Shown here piece after piece: positions 44,014 through 51,844 of a stretch of 64,000 nt of DNA (positions within the stretch are counted from its first letter, which is position 1; every line of letters begins with the position of its first letter). Both the position numbers and the translations under genes were made by a program. Location: assembly GCF_001514305.1 (NCBI RefSeq), contig NZ_KQ949082.1:187365-251364 (forward strand), read 5' to 3'. The notes under the pieces are model-generated. The model saw nothing but the letters and a program-made list of their open reading frames with translations. It was not told the origin of the DNA and ran no database searches. Origin of the DNA: Streptomyces dysideae. Its GTDB lineage: Bacteria > Actinomycetota > Actinomycetes > Streptomycetales > Streptomycetaceae.

Positions 44014-44352
44014 GAGCTGTGGCGACGACGCATGCCCGGCAGCGTGCCGACGCCCGTGACCACTTCCCGCAGGGTGGCTCCGAACCGCAGCGTCGCGGGG
44101 GCGAGGCCGGCAGTCGATGTCAGAGCAGCCCGCCGTCTCGGCGATGTCGTCATGTTCTCCACTCTTCTCGGTTGAGTCCGGGCCGGGCGGCGGCGTGGCA
44201 CCAGCCTTTGACCGGGTCATGGATACATGGACGCCATGGATACATGGAGGACGCGGTGTCCGGCCGCCGAACGGCTCGATGGTGCCCAGAAGTCACCTGA
44301 TGGTGTGGCGCTCACTCCTCCTCCGGGCCCTGCTTCACGGCGGCGAAGGAAG
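44014..44352. other. Intergenic region with a short tandem duplication
   Basis: About 340 nt between the DUF4012 start and the cyclotransferase stop. It contains a 17-nt tandem repeat (CATGGATACATGGACGC, 44218-44234, then 44235-44251 with changes at the end). The rest has no gene. The repeat could be a regulatory site of the DUF4012 gene, which lies about 205 nt further on in its direction of transcription. Confidence 0.45.
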
Positions 44353-45237
44353 TCAGTGGGTGAGTCCGTCGCGGGGTACGAACACGACCCGGAACATCTT
44401 GGGCCAGAGCTTGCCCGTGATCAGGAACTGGTTGGTGCCGGGGACGGCTGCCACGCCGTTCAGGACCGAGCCGTTCACACGTTCGTTCTTCCGCAGAAGC
44501 CCCGTTGCATCGATGCTCGCTCTCACCGCACCGGTGGCGAGGTCGATGCGCAGGATCCGTTCGGTGAACAAGACGTTGGCGTACACGGCGTCGCCGACGC
44601 ACTCCAGTTCGTTCAGCTTCGCAACCGGTCGCCCGTTCTCGGTGACGTCGATGCCGCCCGTCTTCACGAGCGTCTTCGGGTGCCGGAACGTCAGCCGGGA
44701 CGATCCGTCGCTCGTCACCAGCCGGTTTCTGGACCGCTGGTGGCATACGCCCCAGCCCTCGTCGGGATACGGGACGCGGCGCACCTCCTCCAGTGTTGTC
44801 GCATCGCGTTCGAAGGCGATCCCGTTCTGCCAGGTGAGCTGCCAGAGCGTCCGGCCGAGGACGGTGATGCCCTCGCCGAACAACGGCGCGGGCATCACCA
44901 CACGGGCCGTGGGGCGCCCGCCAGGCGGGCCTGCCCGGACCGAGGACCGCCCCACCAGGCCGGTTCCCTCGTACAGGGTGTCACCGGCCATCTCCAGGCC
45001 CTGCGTAAAGGCCTGTGGGTCATGCGGCAGGACATCGAGCACCTTGACCCGCAGCCGCTCCACACGGTCCGTGGATGCCGACTCCGACTCCGGGGCGCCG
45101 TCGTCGCGGTGCTCGGCGACCGTGCCGGATGCGCGGCCTTCCGCCGCGTCCCGCACCGTGCAGGACGTGCAGCAGATGAGCAGCACGCCCGTGAGTACGG
45201 ACGCCGTCATGGCGCGTACGCGCTCAGGTCTGGTCAT
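44353..45237 (-). CDS. Glutaminyl-peptide cyclotransferase, lipoprotein
   Basis: A 294-residue bacterial/plant-type glutaminyl cyclase, which converts N-terminal Gln of peptides to pyroglutamate. The lipobox LICCTSC places it at the outer membrane face. After an acidic Ser/Glu linker the beta-propeller begins with PHDPQAFTQGLEMAGDTLYE, the family signature, and continues with LTWQNGIAFERDATTL, DEGWGVCH, and the closing VLNGVAAVPGTNQFLITGKLWPK-type blade, here split at residue limits. ATG 45237 is used; GGAGA lies about 11 nt before. It is unusual inside a polysaccharide locus. Confidence 0.87.
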   Translation of the reverse strand: MTRPERVRAMTASVLTGVLLICCTSCTVRDAAEGRASGTVAEHRDDGAPESESASTDRVERLRVKVLDVLPHDPQAFTQGLEMAGDTLYEGTGLVGRSSVRAGPPGGRPTARVVMPAPLFGEGITVLGRTLWQLTWQNGIAFERDATTLEEVRRVPYPDEGWGVCHQRSRNRLVTSDGSSRLTFRHPKTLVKTGGIDVTENGRPVAKLNELECVGDAVYANVLFTERILRIDLATGAVRASIDATGLLRKNERVNGSVLNGVAAVPGTNQFLITGKLWPKMFRVVFVPRDGLTH

Positions 45238-45334
45238 CTTCTGCACTCTCCTCGGTCGGGTTCGGGGGAGGCGCCTCCAGGGCTGTTTGTTGGGCCGACA
45301 TTGGGGGTGGCTCCCTGGATCGAGACGTTCAAAC

Positions 45335-45360
45335 CCCTATGTTCAGCCCTATACATAGGG
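45335..45360. promoter_or_regulatory. Inverted repeat upstream of the tyrosine autokinase
   Basis: CCCTATGT (45335-45342) and ACATAGGG (45353-45360) form a perfect 8-bp inverted repeat with a 10-nt spacer in an A/T-rich stretch. It lies 50 nt before the TTG start and in the region shared with the divergent cyclotransferase gene. It could be an operator, or the -10 region may be TATACATA within it. Confidence 0.45.
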
Positions 45361-45410
45361 AACAAAACGCCCCTTTGGGTGGTTTCCACGGTCCTTTTGA
45401 GGAGTGCAGC

Positions 45411-46862
45411 TTGGATCTCCACGGGTTCCTGAAGGCTCTTGCCAGACGCTGGCTGACCGTCGTGGTCTGCCTGGTCCTCGCGGTCGGGGCGGCGGTCGCC
45501 GCCACGAGCCTGAGCACCCCCGCCTACGAGGCCAGCACTCAACTCTTCGTCGCCACCCGCGCCAGTGAGGACACCACTCAACTGAGCCAGGGGCAGAGCT
45601 TCTCGCAGGCGCGCGTGCAGTCGTACGCCGCCATCGTGCCGACCCGACAGGTGACCGGGCCCGTGGTGCGTGAACTGAAACTGGGCATCACGCCGGAGGA
45701 ACTGGCGTCACGGATCACCGCCGAGGCCCCGCTCAACACCGTGCTCATCAACATCAGCGTCCGGGATACCTCCCCCAAGCGTGCCGCGAGTATCGCCAAC
45801 GCCGTCGCGGCGTCTTTCAGCGCCGTCGTCGAGCGGTTGGAGAAACCCAAGCCGACGGACCGGCAGGACCCTGAGGGCGAGCCGAGTGCGTCTCCCGACC
45901 CCGTCTCGCCGGTCTCGCTGGGCGTCACCCAGCACGCGGTCGCGCCCGCCGGCCCCGTCTCGCCGCGCCCCCTCGTCAACCTGGCCGCCGGAGTCCTCGC
46001 CGGACTGCTGCTCGCCGTCGGACTCGTCGTCCTGCGCGAGACCCTCGACACCACCCTCAAGACCAGCCAGGCGGTCGGGGAGCTCACCGGTCTGTCGGGC
46101 CTCGGAGCCATTCCGTACGACAAGAGCGCCCCCGCACTACCACTCATCACCGCCGCCGGTCACTCCCAGCGCGCCGAGGCCTTCCGCAAACTGCGCACCA
46201 ATCTGCAGTTCGCCCAGGTCGACGACCGTCCCCGGATCATCATGGTGACCAGCTCGGTGCCTGGCGAGGGAAAGACCAACACCTCGGTGAACCTGGCCCT
46301 CTCCCTCGCCGAGGCGGGCGTCTCCACCTGTCTGGTGGACGCCGACCTGCGCCGCCCGTGCGTCGCCAAGTCCTTCGGGCTCGTCCAGGACGCCGGACTG
46401 ACCACCGTGCTCATCGGACAGGCGCGCGTCGACGAAGTGATGCAACAGGCCGACGGCCGGGTATCGGTGCTCGCCAGCGGTGCCGTGCCGCCGAATCCCA
46501 CCGAGCTCCTCGCCTCGACCCGTATGAGCGAGGTCCTGCGTGAACTCGCAAGTGCCTACGAAGTGGTGATCGTCGACACCGCGCCGCTCCTACCGGTCGC
46601 CGACACCATCGGCCTCGCCCGGCTGGCCCAGGGCACGCTGCTCGTCGTCCGGGCCTCGAAGACCAACCGTGACCAGGTCCGCACCGCCGTCGAGGCACTG
46701 GAACGCGTGGGCGGCCGCATCCTCGGCACCGTCTTCAACATGACCGAAGCACCCAAGGGCGATCCCTACGGCGCCTACGGGGAGTACGGCGAACTGCCCT
46801 CGCCCCGTGTCTCGGCCCATCCGAGGGAGGCCACGGCAATGGATCTCGCGGGGGAGAAATGA
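45411..46862 (+). CDS. Polysaccharide biosynthesis tyrosine autokinase (Wzc/CpsCD-like BY-kinase)
   Basis: A 483-residue protein combining chain-length regulation and kinase. Two transmembrane helices (VVVCLVLAVGAAVAATSL and LAAGVLAGLLLAVGLVVL) flank a Wzz-type extracellular domain. The cytoplasmic kinase has Walker A SSVPGEGKTNTSVNLAL, Walker A' LVDADLRRP and Walker B VVIVDTAPLLPVAD. The tail has three tyrosines (DPYGAYGEYGE) as autophosphorylation sites. The start is TTG 45411, supported by GAGGAG 6-7 nt upstream; the polar stretch before it does not look coding. It should control polymer length and export, reversed by a phosphatase such as that at 50070. Confidence 0.92.
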   Translation: MDLHGFLKALARRWLTVVVCLVLAVGAAVAATSLSTPAYEASTQLFVATRASEDTTQLSQGQSFSQARVQSYAAIVPTRQVTGPVVRELKLGITPEELASRITAEAPLNTVLINISVRDTSPKRAASIANAVAASFSAVVERLEKPKPTDRQDPEGEPSASPDPVSPVSLGVTQHAVAPAGPVSPRPLVNLAAGVLAGLLLAVGLVVLRETLDTTLKTSQAVGELTGLSGLGAIPYDKSAPALPLITAAGHSQRAEAFRKLRTNLQFAQVDDRPRIIMVTSSVPGEGKTNTSVNLALSLAEAGVSTCLVDADLRRPCVAKSFGLVQDAGLTTVLIGQARVDEVMQQADGRVSVLASGAVPPNPTELLASTRMSEVLRELASAYEVVIVDTAPLLPVADTIGLARLAQGTLLVVRASKTNRDQVRTAVEALERVGGRILGTVFNMTEAPKGDPYGAYGEYGELPSPRVSAHPREATAMDLAGEK

Positions 46863-47025
46863 CGCGGGCCCTACTCGGACGCATGGACACCGTTCCGACC
46901 GGCTCCGACGTGAAGACGTGCACGTCCTCCTCGCCAACCTGCGGGGCAAGGACGATCGGCACCTGCCTGCCGCGCGGCAGCCGGTCGTAGCGCACCGGTC
47001 GGTTGTGGTCGGCTCCAGGCCGTGA

Positions 47026-47082
47026 AACCGGCCCGGGGCGCGGTCCCGGTCCTCTCGATCGGGATCGCGCCCCGGGCCGGTT
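47026..47082. terminator. Long hairpin after the tyrosine autokinase
   Basis: Arms 47026-47048 and 47060-47082 (AACCGGCCCGGGGCGCG and its complement, then a short inner stem with one unpaired region) make a stem of about 22 bp. It lies about 165 nt past the kinase stop. Confidence 0.72.
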
Positions 47083-47238
47083 CTCGTGCCGGTGCCGGTG
47101 CCGGTGCCAGTGCCGTTGCCGACCGCGCGGACGCCAGGGGCTGTGCGGTCTTCGGCAGCTCGGCTTCCAAGCCACCCCCGGTTCCGCCGACGCCGTACGA
47201 GCCGAGCCGGCGATCACGTGCGCATCTCGCGGGTCTCG

Positions 47239-47282
47239 CCTCGGGAGCGCACCACGGTCCGTGCCGCGGTGCGCTCCCGAGG
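47239..47282. terminator. Hairpin after the subtilisin gene
   Basis: Perfect 15-bp stem (CCTCGGGAGCGCACC, 47239-47253, with 47268-47282) and a 14-nt loop. It is 79 nt past the stop of the - strand peptidase and probably ends its transcript. Confidence 0.75.
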
Positions 47283-47360
47283 TGACGAGGGGCCTGACAT
47301 GCTGCCCGGACCCCTCTTCCGCCATCCGCCCCAGGCCGCAGTGCCGGAGGCGGCGACTGG

Positions 47361-48650
47361 TCAGAACGAGGAGACCCTGAGGAGGCGCTCCTTGACGAGG
47401 TCCCCGTCCTGCGACGGCCACGACCAGTTGAGGCTGCCCGCGTTCTGCAGAGCCGACTTGACGGTCTGCGGCGATGCGGTGGGGTGGGTGGCTCGGTACA
47501 GCGCCGCGCCGCCTGCCGCGTGCGGAGCGGCCATGGAGGTGCCGGACATGGTGGCGTAGCCGCCGGCCAGGTAGGTCGACCGGATGCACACGCCCGGGGC
47601 GATCAGGTCGACGTCGGGGCCGTAGTTGGAGAAGTCGGCGAAGGTGTCGTCCTGGTCGGCGCGGCATGTCGGCTGGGCCAGGCCGCCGGGCTTCCCGTCG
47701 AAGTCGGCCAGAGCGCTGACGGTGATCACTTCGTCGTATGCGGCCGGCACGGTGTTCTTCGCGTCCGCGTGGCTGTTGCCGGCCGCCACGGCGTAGGTGA
47801 CGCCCCTGGCGACCGAGTTGCAGATGGCCTGGTGCATGGTGTCGCCGTTGGTCCTTCCGCAGTTGCCGTCGTCGGTGCCGGCGCCGCCCAGGCTCATGTT
47901 GGCCACGTCGATCTGGTCGGCGTTCCGGGTGACGTAGTCGATGCCGCACAGGACGCTCGATGTGGATCCCCAGCCGAGGGGACTGAGCACCTGCACCGGC
48001 CACAGCCGCACACCCGGTGCCACCCCGACGACTCCGGTGCCGTTGTCCAGGGCGCCGATGGTGCCCGCGACATGCGTGCCGTGGCCGTGCATGTCGAAGG
48101 GCTTCAGGTACGGCGACCAGCAGTTGATGCCACCGGACTGGTTCACATTGAGATCCGGGTGGTTCAGGTCGATCCCGGTGTCGATGACGGCGACATCCGC
48201 ATTGACCCGCTTGTCGACACCGTCGATGGCCGCGGTCGGGCTGAGGTCGGCGTCGACCCGGTTCACGCCGGTCGGGACCGACTGGGCCGTGGCACGGACC
48301 CGTCGGTCCTGCTGCACCGACTGCACCTGCGGGTCCTTGGCGAGCGTGGCCGCGGTGCGCGCACTCATCGACGCCGCATAGCCGTGAAGCGCATGGTGAT
48401 AGGCATGGTGCACCACGGCGCCCATGGTGGAGGCGCGCTCGATCGCCGCCGACACCGCGTCGTCCACCTCGCCCTGCCTGTCGGTGGCAGTGTCCTTGAG
48501 CGTCACGATGTACTGGCCGGGGATCATTCCGGCCTTGTCGGACGCGGTGGCTGGGAGTGGCAACTCGGCTGCGGCAGACGTGGCGACGGCGCCCGGCGTA
48601 CCAGCCGCCAGGGCCAGCGTCAGGAGGGTCAAGCCAAAGACTCTGGGCAT
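47361..48650 (-). CDS. Secreted S8 family serine peptidase (subtilisin-like)
   Basis: A 429-residue exported protease. After the signal peptide (VFGLTLLTLALAAGTPGAVA) comes an I9-type inhibitor prodomain (MIPGQYIVTLKDTATDRQGE to LAKDPQVQSVQQDRRV). The catalytic domain has Asp in VAVIDTGIDLNHPD, His in HGHGTHVAGTIG and Ser in SGTSMAAPHAAG, plus the oxyanion Asn in AAGNSHADA. Length is usual for a single-domain subtilase. ATG 48650 follows AAAGG by 7 nt. It probably degrades extracellular protein or matures surface proteins; no specific partner is evident. Confidence 0.93.
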   Translation of the reverse strand: MPRVFGLTLLTLALAAGTPGAVATSAAAELPLPATASDKAGMIPGQYIVTLKDTATDRQGEVDDAVSAAIERASTMGAVVHHAYHHALHGYAASMSARTAATLAKDPQVQSVQQDRRVRATAQSVPTGVNRVDADLSPTAAIDGVDKRVNADVAVIDTGIDLNHPDLNVNQSGGINCWSPYLKPFDMHGHGTHVAGTIGALDNGTGVVGVAPGVRLWPVQVLSPLGWGSTSSVLCGIDYVTRNADQIDVANMSLGGAGTDDGNCGRTNGDTMHQAICNSVARGVTYAVAAGNSHADAKNTVPAAYDEVITVSALADFDGKPGGLAQPTCRADQDDTFADFSNYGPDVDLIAPGVCIRSTYLAGGYATMSGTSMAAPHAAGGAALYRATHPTASPQTVKSALQNAGSLNWSWPSQDGDLVKERLLRVSSF

Positions 48651-49183
48651 CCCGGACCTTTCTCGAGAGCATGGGGGCGACGAGCCGAATCGGACGTTAT
48701 GCGTCGAATGTTCGGCTTGTCGGGTCTCTAGGGCTAGCAGGTCTGCCACGGCTGGCGGCGCCCCGACGTTCGGCGATGCGGAATTCTCCGGCCGCCTGTC
48801 AGTCGTGTGGCGGTGTGGCCTGCCGGCTGTGACGCTTCATCACATCGACGGCGTCTCCAGGTCCGGCCGGGCTTCGTACTCCGGTTCAGGCCTTGACGGT
48901 CGGGAGCCGGGGGCTCCTCGAGGCACTCACGTCTCCCGTCGCGAGATCATCCCCCGGCGTCGCGACCGTCCTGCCCTGCAGTTTGAAGGCCCGTCACATC
49001 GCGCCGCTTTGATCCTTGCGTCCTCGGGCCGTCCCGGCGTCGATCCGGTGATCTCCGTGCGCCATATGGCGCCTTTATCTACTGGGGGCAGTTAAATGGC
49101 GATTTTTGCTGCCATGTATGTCTATACCGTACTCACGGGTCGCACCATGCCGTCGACCTGATCCCACCTGAGGAGCGTGAAAT
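48651..49183. other. Intergenic region with a palindrome upstream of the sortase substrate
   Basis: About 530 nt between divergent genes, with no gene that I can support. A perfect 14-nt palindrome GCGCCATATGGCGC (49059-49072) is followed by an A/T-rich stretch (49073-49130) that is the likely promoter area of the + strand gene. The left half is ordinary high-GC sequence and includes the upstream region of the subtilisin gene. Confidence 0.5.
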
Positions 49184-49915
49184 GTGATGACGGCGTCATC
49201 GAAATGGCGTGCCGCCCTCGCGGCCACAGCAGCCTCTGCTGTGCTTGCCGCCGCACCACTGATCGGGGCGCAGCCCGCCCATGCCCAATATCCGCCTCCT
49301 CCCCCGGAAGTGACCCTCAGCGCCACCGAAGTCGAGCCGGGAGACGAGATCGACTTCACGGGAACGGGGTTCGCGCCGAACCAGGAGGACGTGGAAGCAG
49401 CCCTCGCCTCCAAGATCGTCGTTCTGGGCATCTACACGGCCTACGCAAACGGCACGGTGGAGGGGACCGTCACCATCCCCGAGAAGACCAAGCCGGGCGA
49501 ACACCTCTTCCTGCTCAGGGCAGTGGACCCGGACCTCACCCTCTCGACCGAGATCACCGTGCTCGATGGCGACGACGGCGACGGCCATGGCGGCAAGCCG
49601 GGCCACGACAATGGCGGCAAGCCCGGCCACGACAACGGCGGCAAGCCCGGCCACGACAACGGCGGCAAGCCCGGCCACGGCCATGGCGGCGAGTCCGGCC
49701 ACGACAACGGCGGCAAGCCCGGCCACGGCCATGGCGGCGAGTCCGGCTACGACCACGGTGGCAAGCCCGGCCACGACAACGGCGGCAAGCCGCACCTCGC
49801 TGACACCGGTGAGGACCGGGACCGCTCAACCCTCGTGCTGGGCGGGGCTGCCGGGCTGCTTCTGCTCGGTGGCGGGGCGATCCTTCTCACTCAGCGGCGG
49901 GCCAAGCGCGACTGA
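49184..49915 (+). CDS. Cell-wall-anchored repeat protein with LAXTG sorting signal
   Basis: A 243-residue surface protein. The signal peptide ends about residue 34 (IGAQPAHAQ). A folded domain of about 85 residues follows (EVTLSATEVEPGDEIDFTGT, typical of small Streptomyces surface domains). Then comes a low-complexity region of about nine 8-residue repeats (GHDNGGKP and variants), the sortase motif LADTG, a hydrophobic helix (LVLGGAAGLLLLGGGAILL) and a basic end (QRRAKRD). LAXTG is the site used by class E sortases of streptomycetes, as on long chaplins. GAGGAG serves GTG 49184 or ATG 49187. The His/Gly/Lys/Asp repeats could bind metal or the polymer. Confidence 0.88.
   Translation: MMTASSKWRAALAATAASAVLAAAPLIGAQPAHAQYPPPPPEVTLSATEVEPGDEIDFTGTGFAPNQEDVEAALASKIVVLGIYTAYANGTVEGTVTIPEKTKPGEHLFLLRAVDPDLTLSTEITVLDGDDGDGHGGKPGHDNGGKPGHDNGGKPGHDNGGKPGHGHGGESGHDNGGKPGHGHGGESGYDHGGKPGHDNGGKPHLADTGEDRDRSTLVLGGAAGLLLLGGGAILLTQRRAKRD
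49583..49792 (+). repeat. Coding tandem repeat, 24-nt unit
   Basis: About nine tandem copies of a 24-nt unit (GGCCACGACAACGGCGGCAA plus GCCC and variants) encoding GHDNGGKP. Variants swap Asp-Asn for Gly-His and Lys-Pro for Glu-Ser. Near-identical adjacent units suggest recent expansion or contraction by slippage, and copy number may differ between strains. It is not a CRISPR: units are contiguous without spacers and lie inside a gene. Confidence 0.85.
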
Positions 49916-50069
49916 CCGACGCGGTCCATCGTGTGGCTGCGACGCCTGCGGCAGTACTTGTGACGGCCGGCAGCAACGGACCTCTCTCGGCGCACGTCTC
50001 ACAGCGTCGTGTCGGGTACGTGCTGTCGGCCGCTGCCGTTCGTGCCTGCCCGGTCGACCGGGACAGGCG

Positions 50070-50681
50070 TCAGCCGGTCCGCACAGCCGCGGCGATCCGT
50101 TCCACCACACCCTCGATCCGTACCAGGCACGCACGCACCTTTCGGGGATGGGTGCCAACAGGGTCGTCGATGTCGTCATCACCCGTGTGCGCCCCCGCGG
50201 CACCACGCCGGGCGACCGCACCCTGGACGAGAGCCGCGAAGCGTTCGGCCGGATCCACCACGCCTGTGGCGTCCTCCGCCCGCACCAGTCGGGCGAACTC
50301 ACAGAGGGTGAAAGCGCGGGTCAACGACCATACGGGGGACAGCTGCACAGCTGCCTCGCGATGCTCCGTCGCGGCCCCCAGCACCAGATCCGACTGCTCG
50401 ACCAACTCCCTGGTCAGCCGGCGGGCCCTCGTCCCGGAGGGATCCGCGCCACGCTTGAGGAGAAAAGCCCCGGCCGTGGCCGCCATGGGCATACCCACGG
50501 CGGCGAGGGTGCCCGCACTACTCAGATGGATCACCTGCTGAGCCCCGGGCAGCCGCTGCTTGAGCAGGTGCTCGGCGAGGGGGGAGCGATAGATGTTGCC
50601 GGTGCACACAACGAGTACCCGAAACCCGGGTACATGCACGCCGGGCGATGAGGATGATGCAGGCCCGAGACTGTGGAGCAT
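50070..50681 (-). CDS. Low-molecular-weight protein tyrosine phosphatase
   Basis: A 203-residue LMW-PTP. The phosphate-binding loop is VCTGNIYRSPLAE (C-x5-R-S), and the general-acid region is DDDIDDPVGT with the Asp-Pro pair near the C-terminus. It probably dephosphorylates the tyrosine tail of the Wzc-like kinase at 45411, as in the classical Wzb/Wzc pair, although four genes and 3 kb separate them. The start is uncertain: ATG 50681 is used but has no clear SD; a GTG at about 50696 or inside near the HVPGFRV stretch are alternatives. Confidence 0.85.
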   Translation of the reverse strand: MLHSLGPASSSSPGVHVPGFRVLVVCTGNIYRSPLAEHLLKQRLPGAQQVIHLSSAGTLAAVGMPMAATAGAFLLKRGADPSGTRARRLTRELVEQSDLVLGAATEHREAAVQLSPVWSLTRAFTLCEFARLVRAEDATGVVDPAERFAALVQGAVARRGAAGAHTGDDDIDDPVGTHPRKVRACLVRIEGVVERIAAAVRTG

Positions 50682-50826
50682 AACGTCAGTATTCACCCGA
50701 AATGTTCGCCGGACTGGGACGTGCACGCCCGTCAGAGCGTCGGATCGCCGTTTCGGGCGGGAAGCCGTCGCCGTGCAGCCGCTGCTGCCCGGCCCCGCCC
50801 TTCGCCGACGGGCGTCGTAGGGGGCG

Positions 50827-51786
50827 TCAGGGCAGGCGCCGTACGGGCGAACCGGCCAGGAAGGCCTGGATGTCCTCGACGGCCTGGCCGTAGTACGTCG
50901 CGTAGTTGGCCCGGGACACATAGCCGAGGTGGGGTGTGGCGAGCAGGCGGGGGGCCGTGCGCATCGGGTGGTCGGCGGGGAGGGGCTCGGTGTCGAAGAC
51001 GTCGACGGCGGCGCCCGCGATACGGCCCTCGTGCAGGGCGGTGAGCAGGGCGTCCTGGTCGACGATCGCCGCGCGGGAGGTGTTGACGAGGTAGGCGGTC
51101 GGCTTGAGGAGGGCCAGTTCGGCGGGGCCGAGCAGGCCGCGGGTGTGGTCGCCGAGGGCCAGGTGGACGGAGACGAAGTCGCTTTCGGCGAGCAACTCCT
51201 CCTTGGTGGCGGCCAGATGGACGCCGACCTCGTCGGCCCGCTCCTTGGTGAGGTTCTGGCTCCAGGCGGTGACCTCCATACCGAAGGCCAGACCGACCTG
51301 TGCCACCCGACTGCCGATCTTGCCGAGGCCGAGCAGGCCCAGCCGGTGGCCGTGCAGGTCGGCGCCGACCGTGGACTGCCAGGGGCCGCCGGAGCGCAGG
51401 GCGTTGTTCTCCTCGACGATCCCGCGGGCCAGGCCCAGCAGCAGGGCCCAGGTCAGTTCGACGGGCGGGGTCGAGGAGCTGGCCGTACCGCAGACGGCGA
51501 CGCCGTGCGCCTCGGCGGCGGCGTAGTCGATGACGCTGTTGCGCATGCCGGAGGCGATGAGGAGCTTCAGGCGGGGGAGGCGGGCGAGCAGGGACGCGGG
51601 GAAGGGGACGCGTTCGCGCAGGGTGACCACGATGTCGAACGTGGCGAGGGCGTCGGCCAGGGCGTCCTCGCCGGTGATGTGGGTGGTGAAGGGGACGACC
51701 TCCACGTCGCCCGCGAGCGGCGACCAGTCGGCGGCCGAGGTCGCCGCGTTCTGGAAGTCGTCGAGCACAGCACAGCGCAGCCGCAC
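50827..51786 (-). CDS. D-2-hydroxyacid dehydrogenase
   Basis: A 319-residue NAD-dependent dehydrogenase of the D-isomer-specific family. The dinucleotide site is GLLGLGKIGSRVA; catalytic residues are Arg in NTSRA, Glu in VDVFDTEPLP and His in ATPHLGYVS. The substrate domain includes ASGMRNSVIDYAAAEAHGV. GTG 51786 follows AAAGGAA by about 6 nt. It is 58 nt beyond the carboxylase stop on the same strand. The substrate (glycerate, phosphoglycerate or another 2-keto acid) cannot be inferred. Confidence 0.9.
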   Translation of the reverse strand: MRLRCAVLDDFQNAATSAADWSPLAGDVEVVPFTTHITGEDALADALATFDIVVTLRERVPFPASLLARLPRLKLLIASGMRNSVIDYAAAEAHGVAVCGTASSSTPPVELTWALLLGLARGIVEENNALRSGGPWQSTVGADLHGHRLGLLGLGKIGSRVAQVGLAFGMEVTAWSQNLTKERADEVGVHLAATKEELLAESDFVSVHLALGDHTRGLLGPAELALLKPTAYLVNTSRAAIVDQDALLTALHEGRIAGAAVDVFDTEPLPADHPMRTAPRLLATPHLGYVSRANYATYYGQAVEDIQAFLAGSPVRRLP

Positions 51787-51844
51787 GGTCGTTCCTTTCC
51801 GGTTCGTCCATGGTCGGGAAGACCGACTGTACGGCTCCGGCACC

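Larger units (their letters stand above)
46863..47360. other. Intergenic region between convergent genes
   Basis: About 500 nt with no credible gene. It holds the two strong hairpins listed separately (47026-47082 and 47239-47282) and a short hexamer run of the type GTGCCG/GTGCCA (about 47086-47121). Frames through it are shadows of base composition. Confidence 0.6.

Noticed and set aside
44014..44220. Extended DUF4012 start at 44220
   Set aside because: It would put a long Pro/Arg/Ser-rich stretch before the transmembrane helix; no SD is seen, and the shorter start gives the usual short cytoplasmic lead, although neither start is well supported.
45339..45410. GTG/ATG starts upstream of TTG 45411 for the autokinase
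   Set aside because: They would translate through the inverted repeat and the SD-like GAGGAG; the usual Wzz-type N-terminus begins right at the TTG.
47086..47121. GTGCCG hexamer run as a functional repeat or small array
   Set aside because: Too short and in an intergenic, GC-rich region; simple-sequence slippage is enough to explain it.
46863..47360. Small gene downstream of the tyrosine autokinase
   Set aside because: Frames there have no SD, no domain and coincide with large terminator hairpins.
49583..49792. Possible CRISPR array
   Set aside because: Units are contiguous 24-nt coding repeats without spacers, in frame inside a sortase-anchored protein gene.
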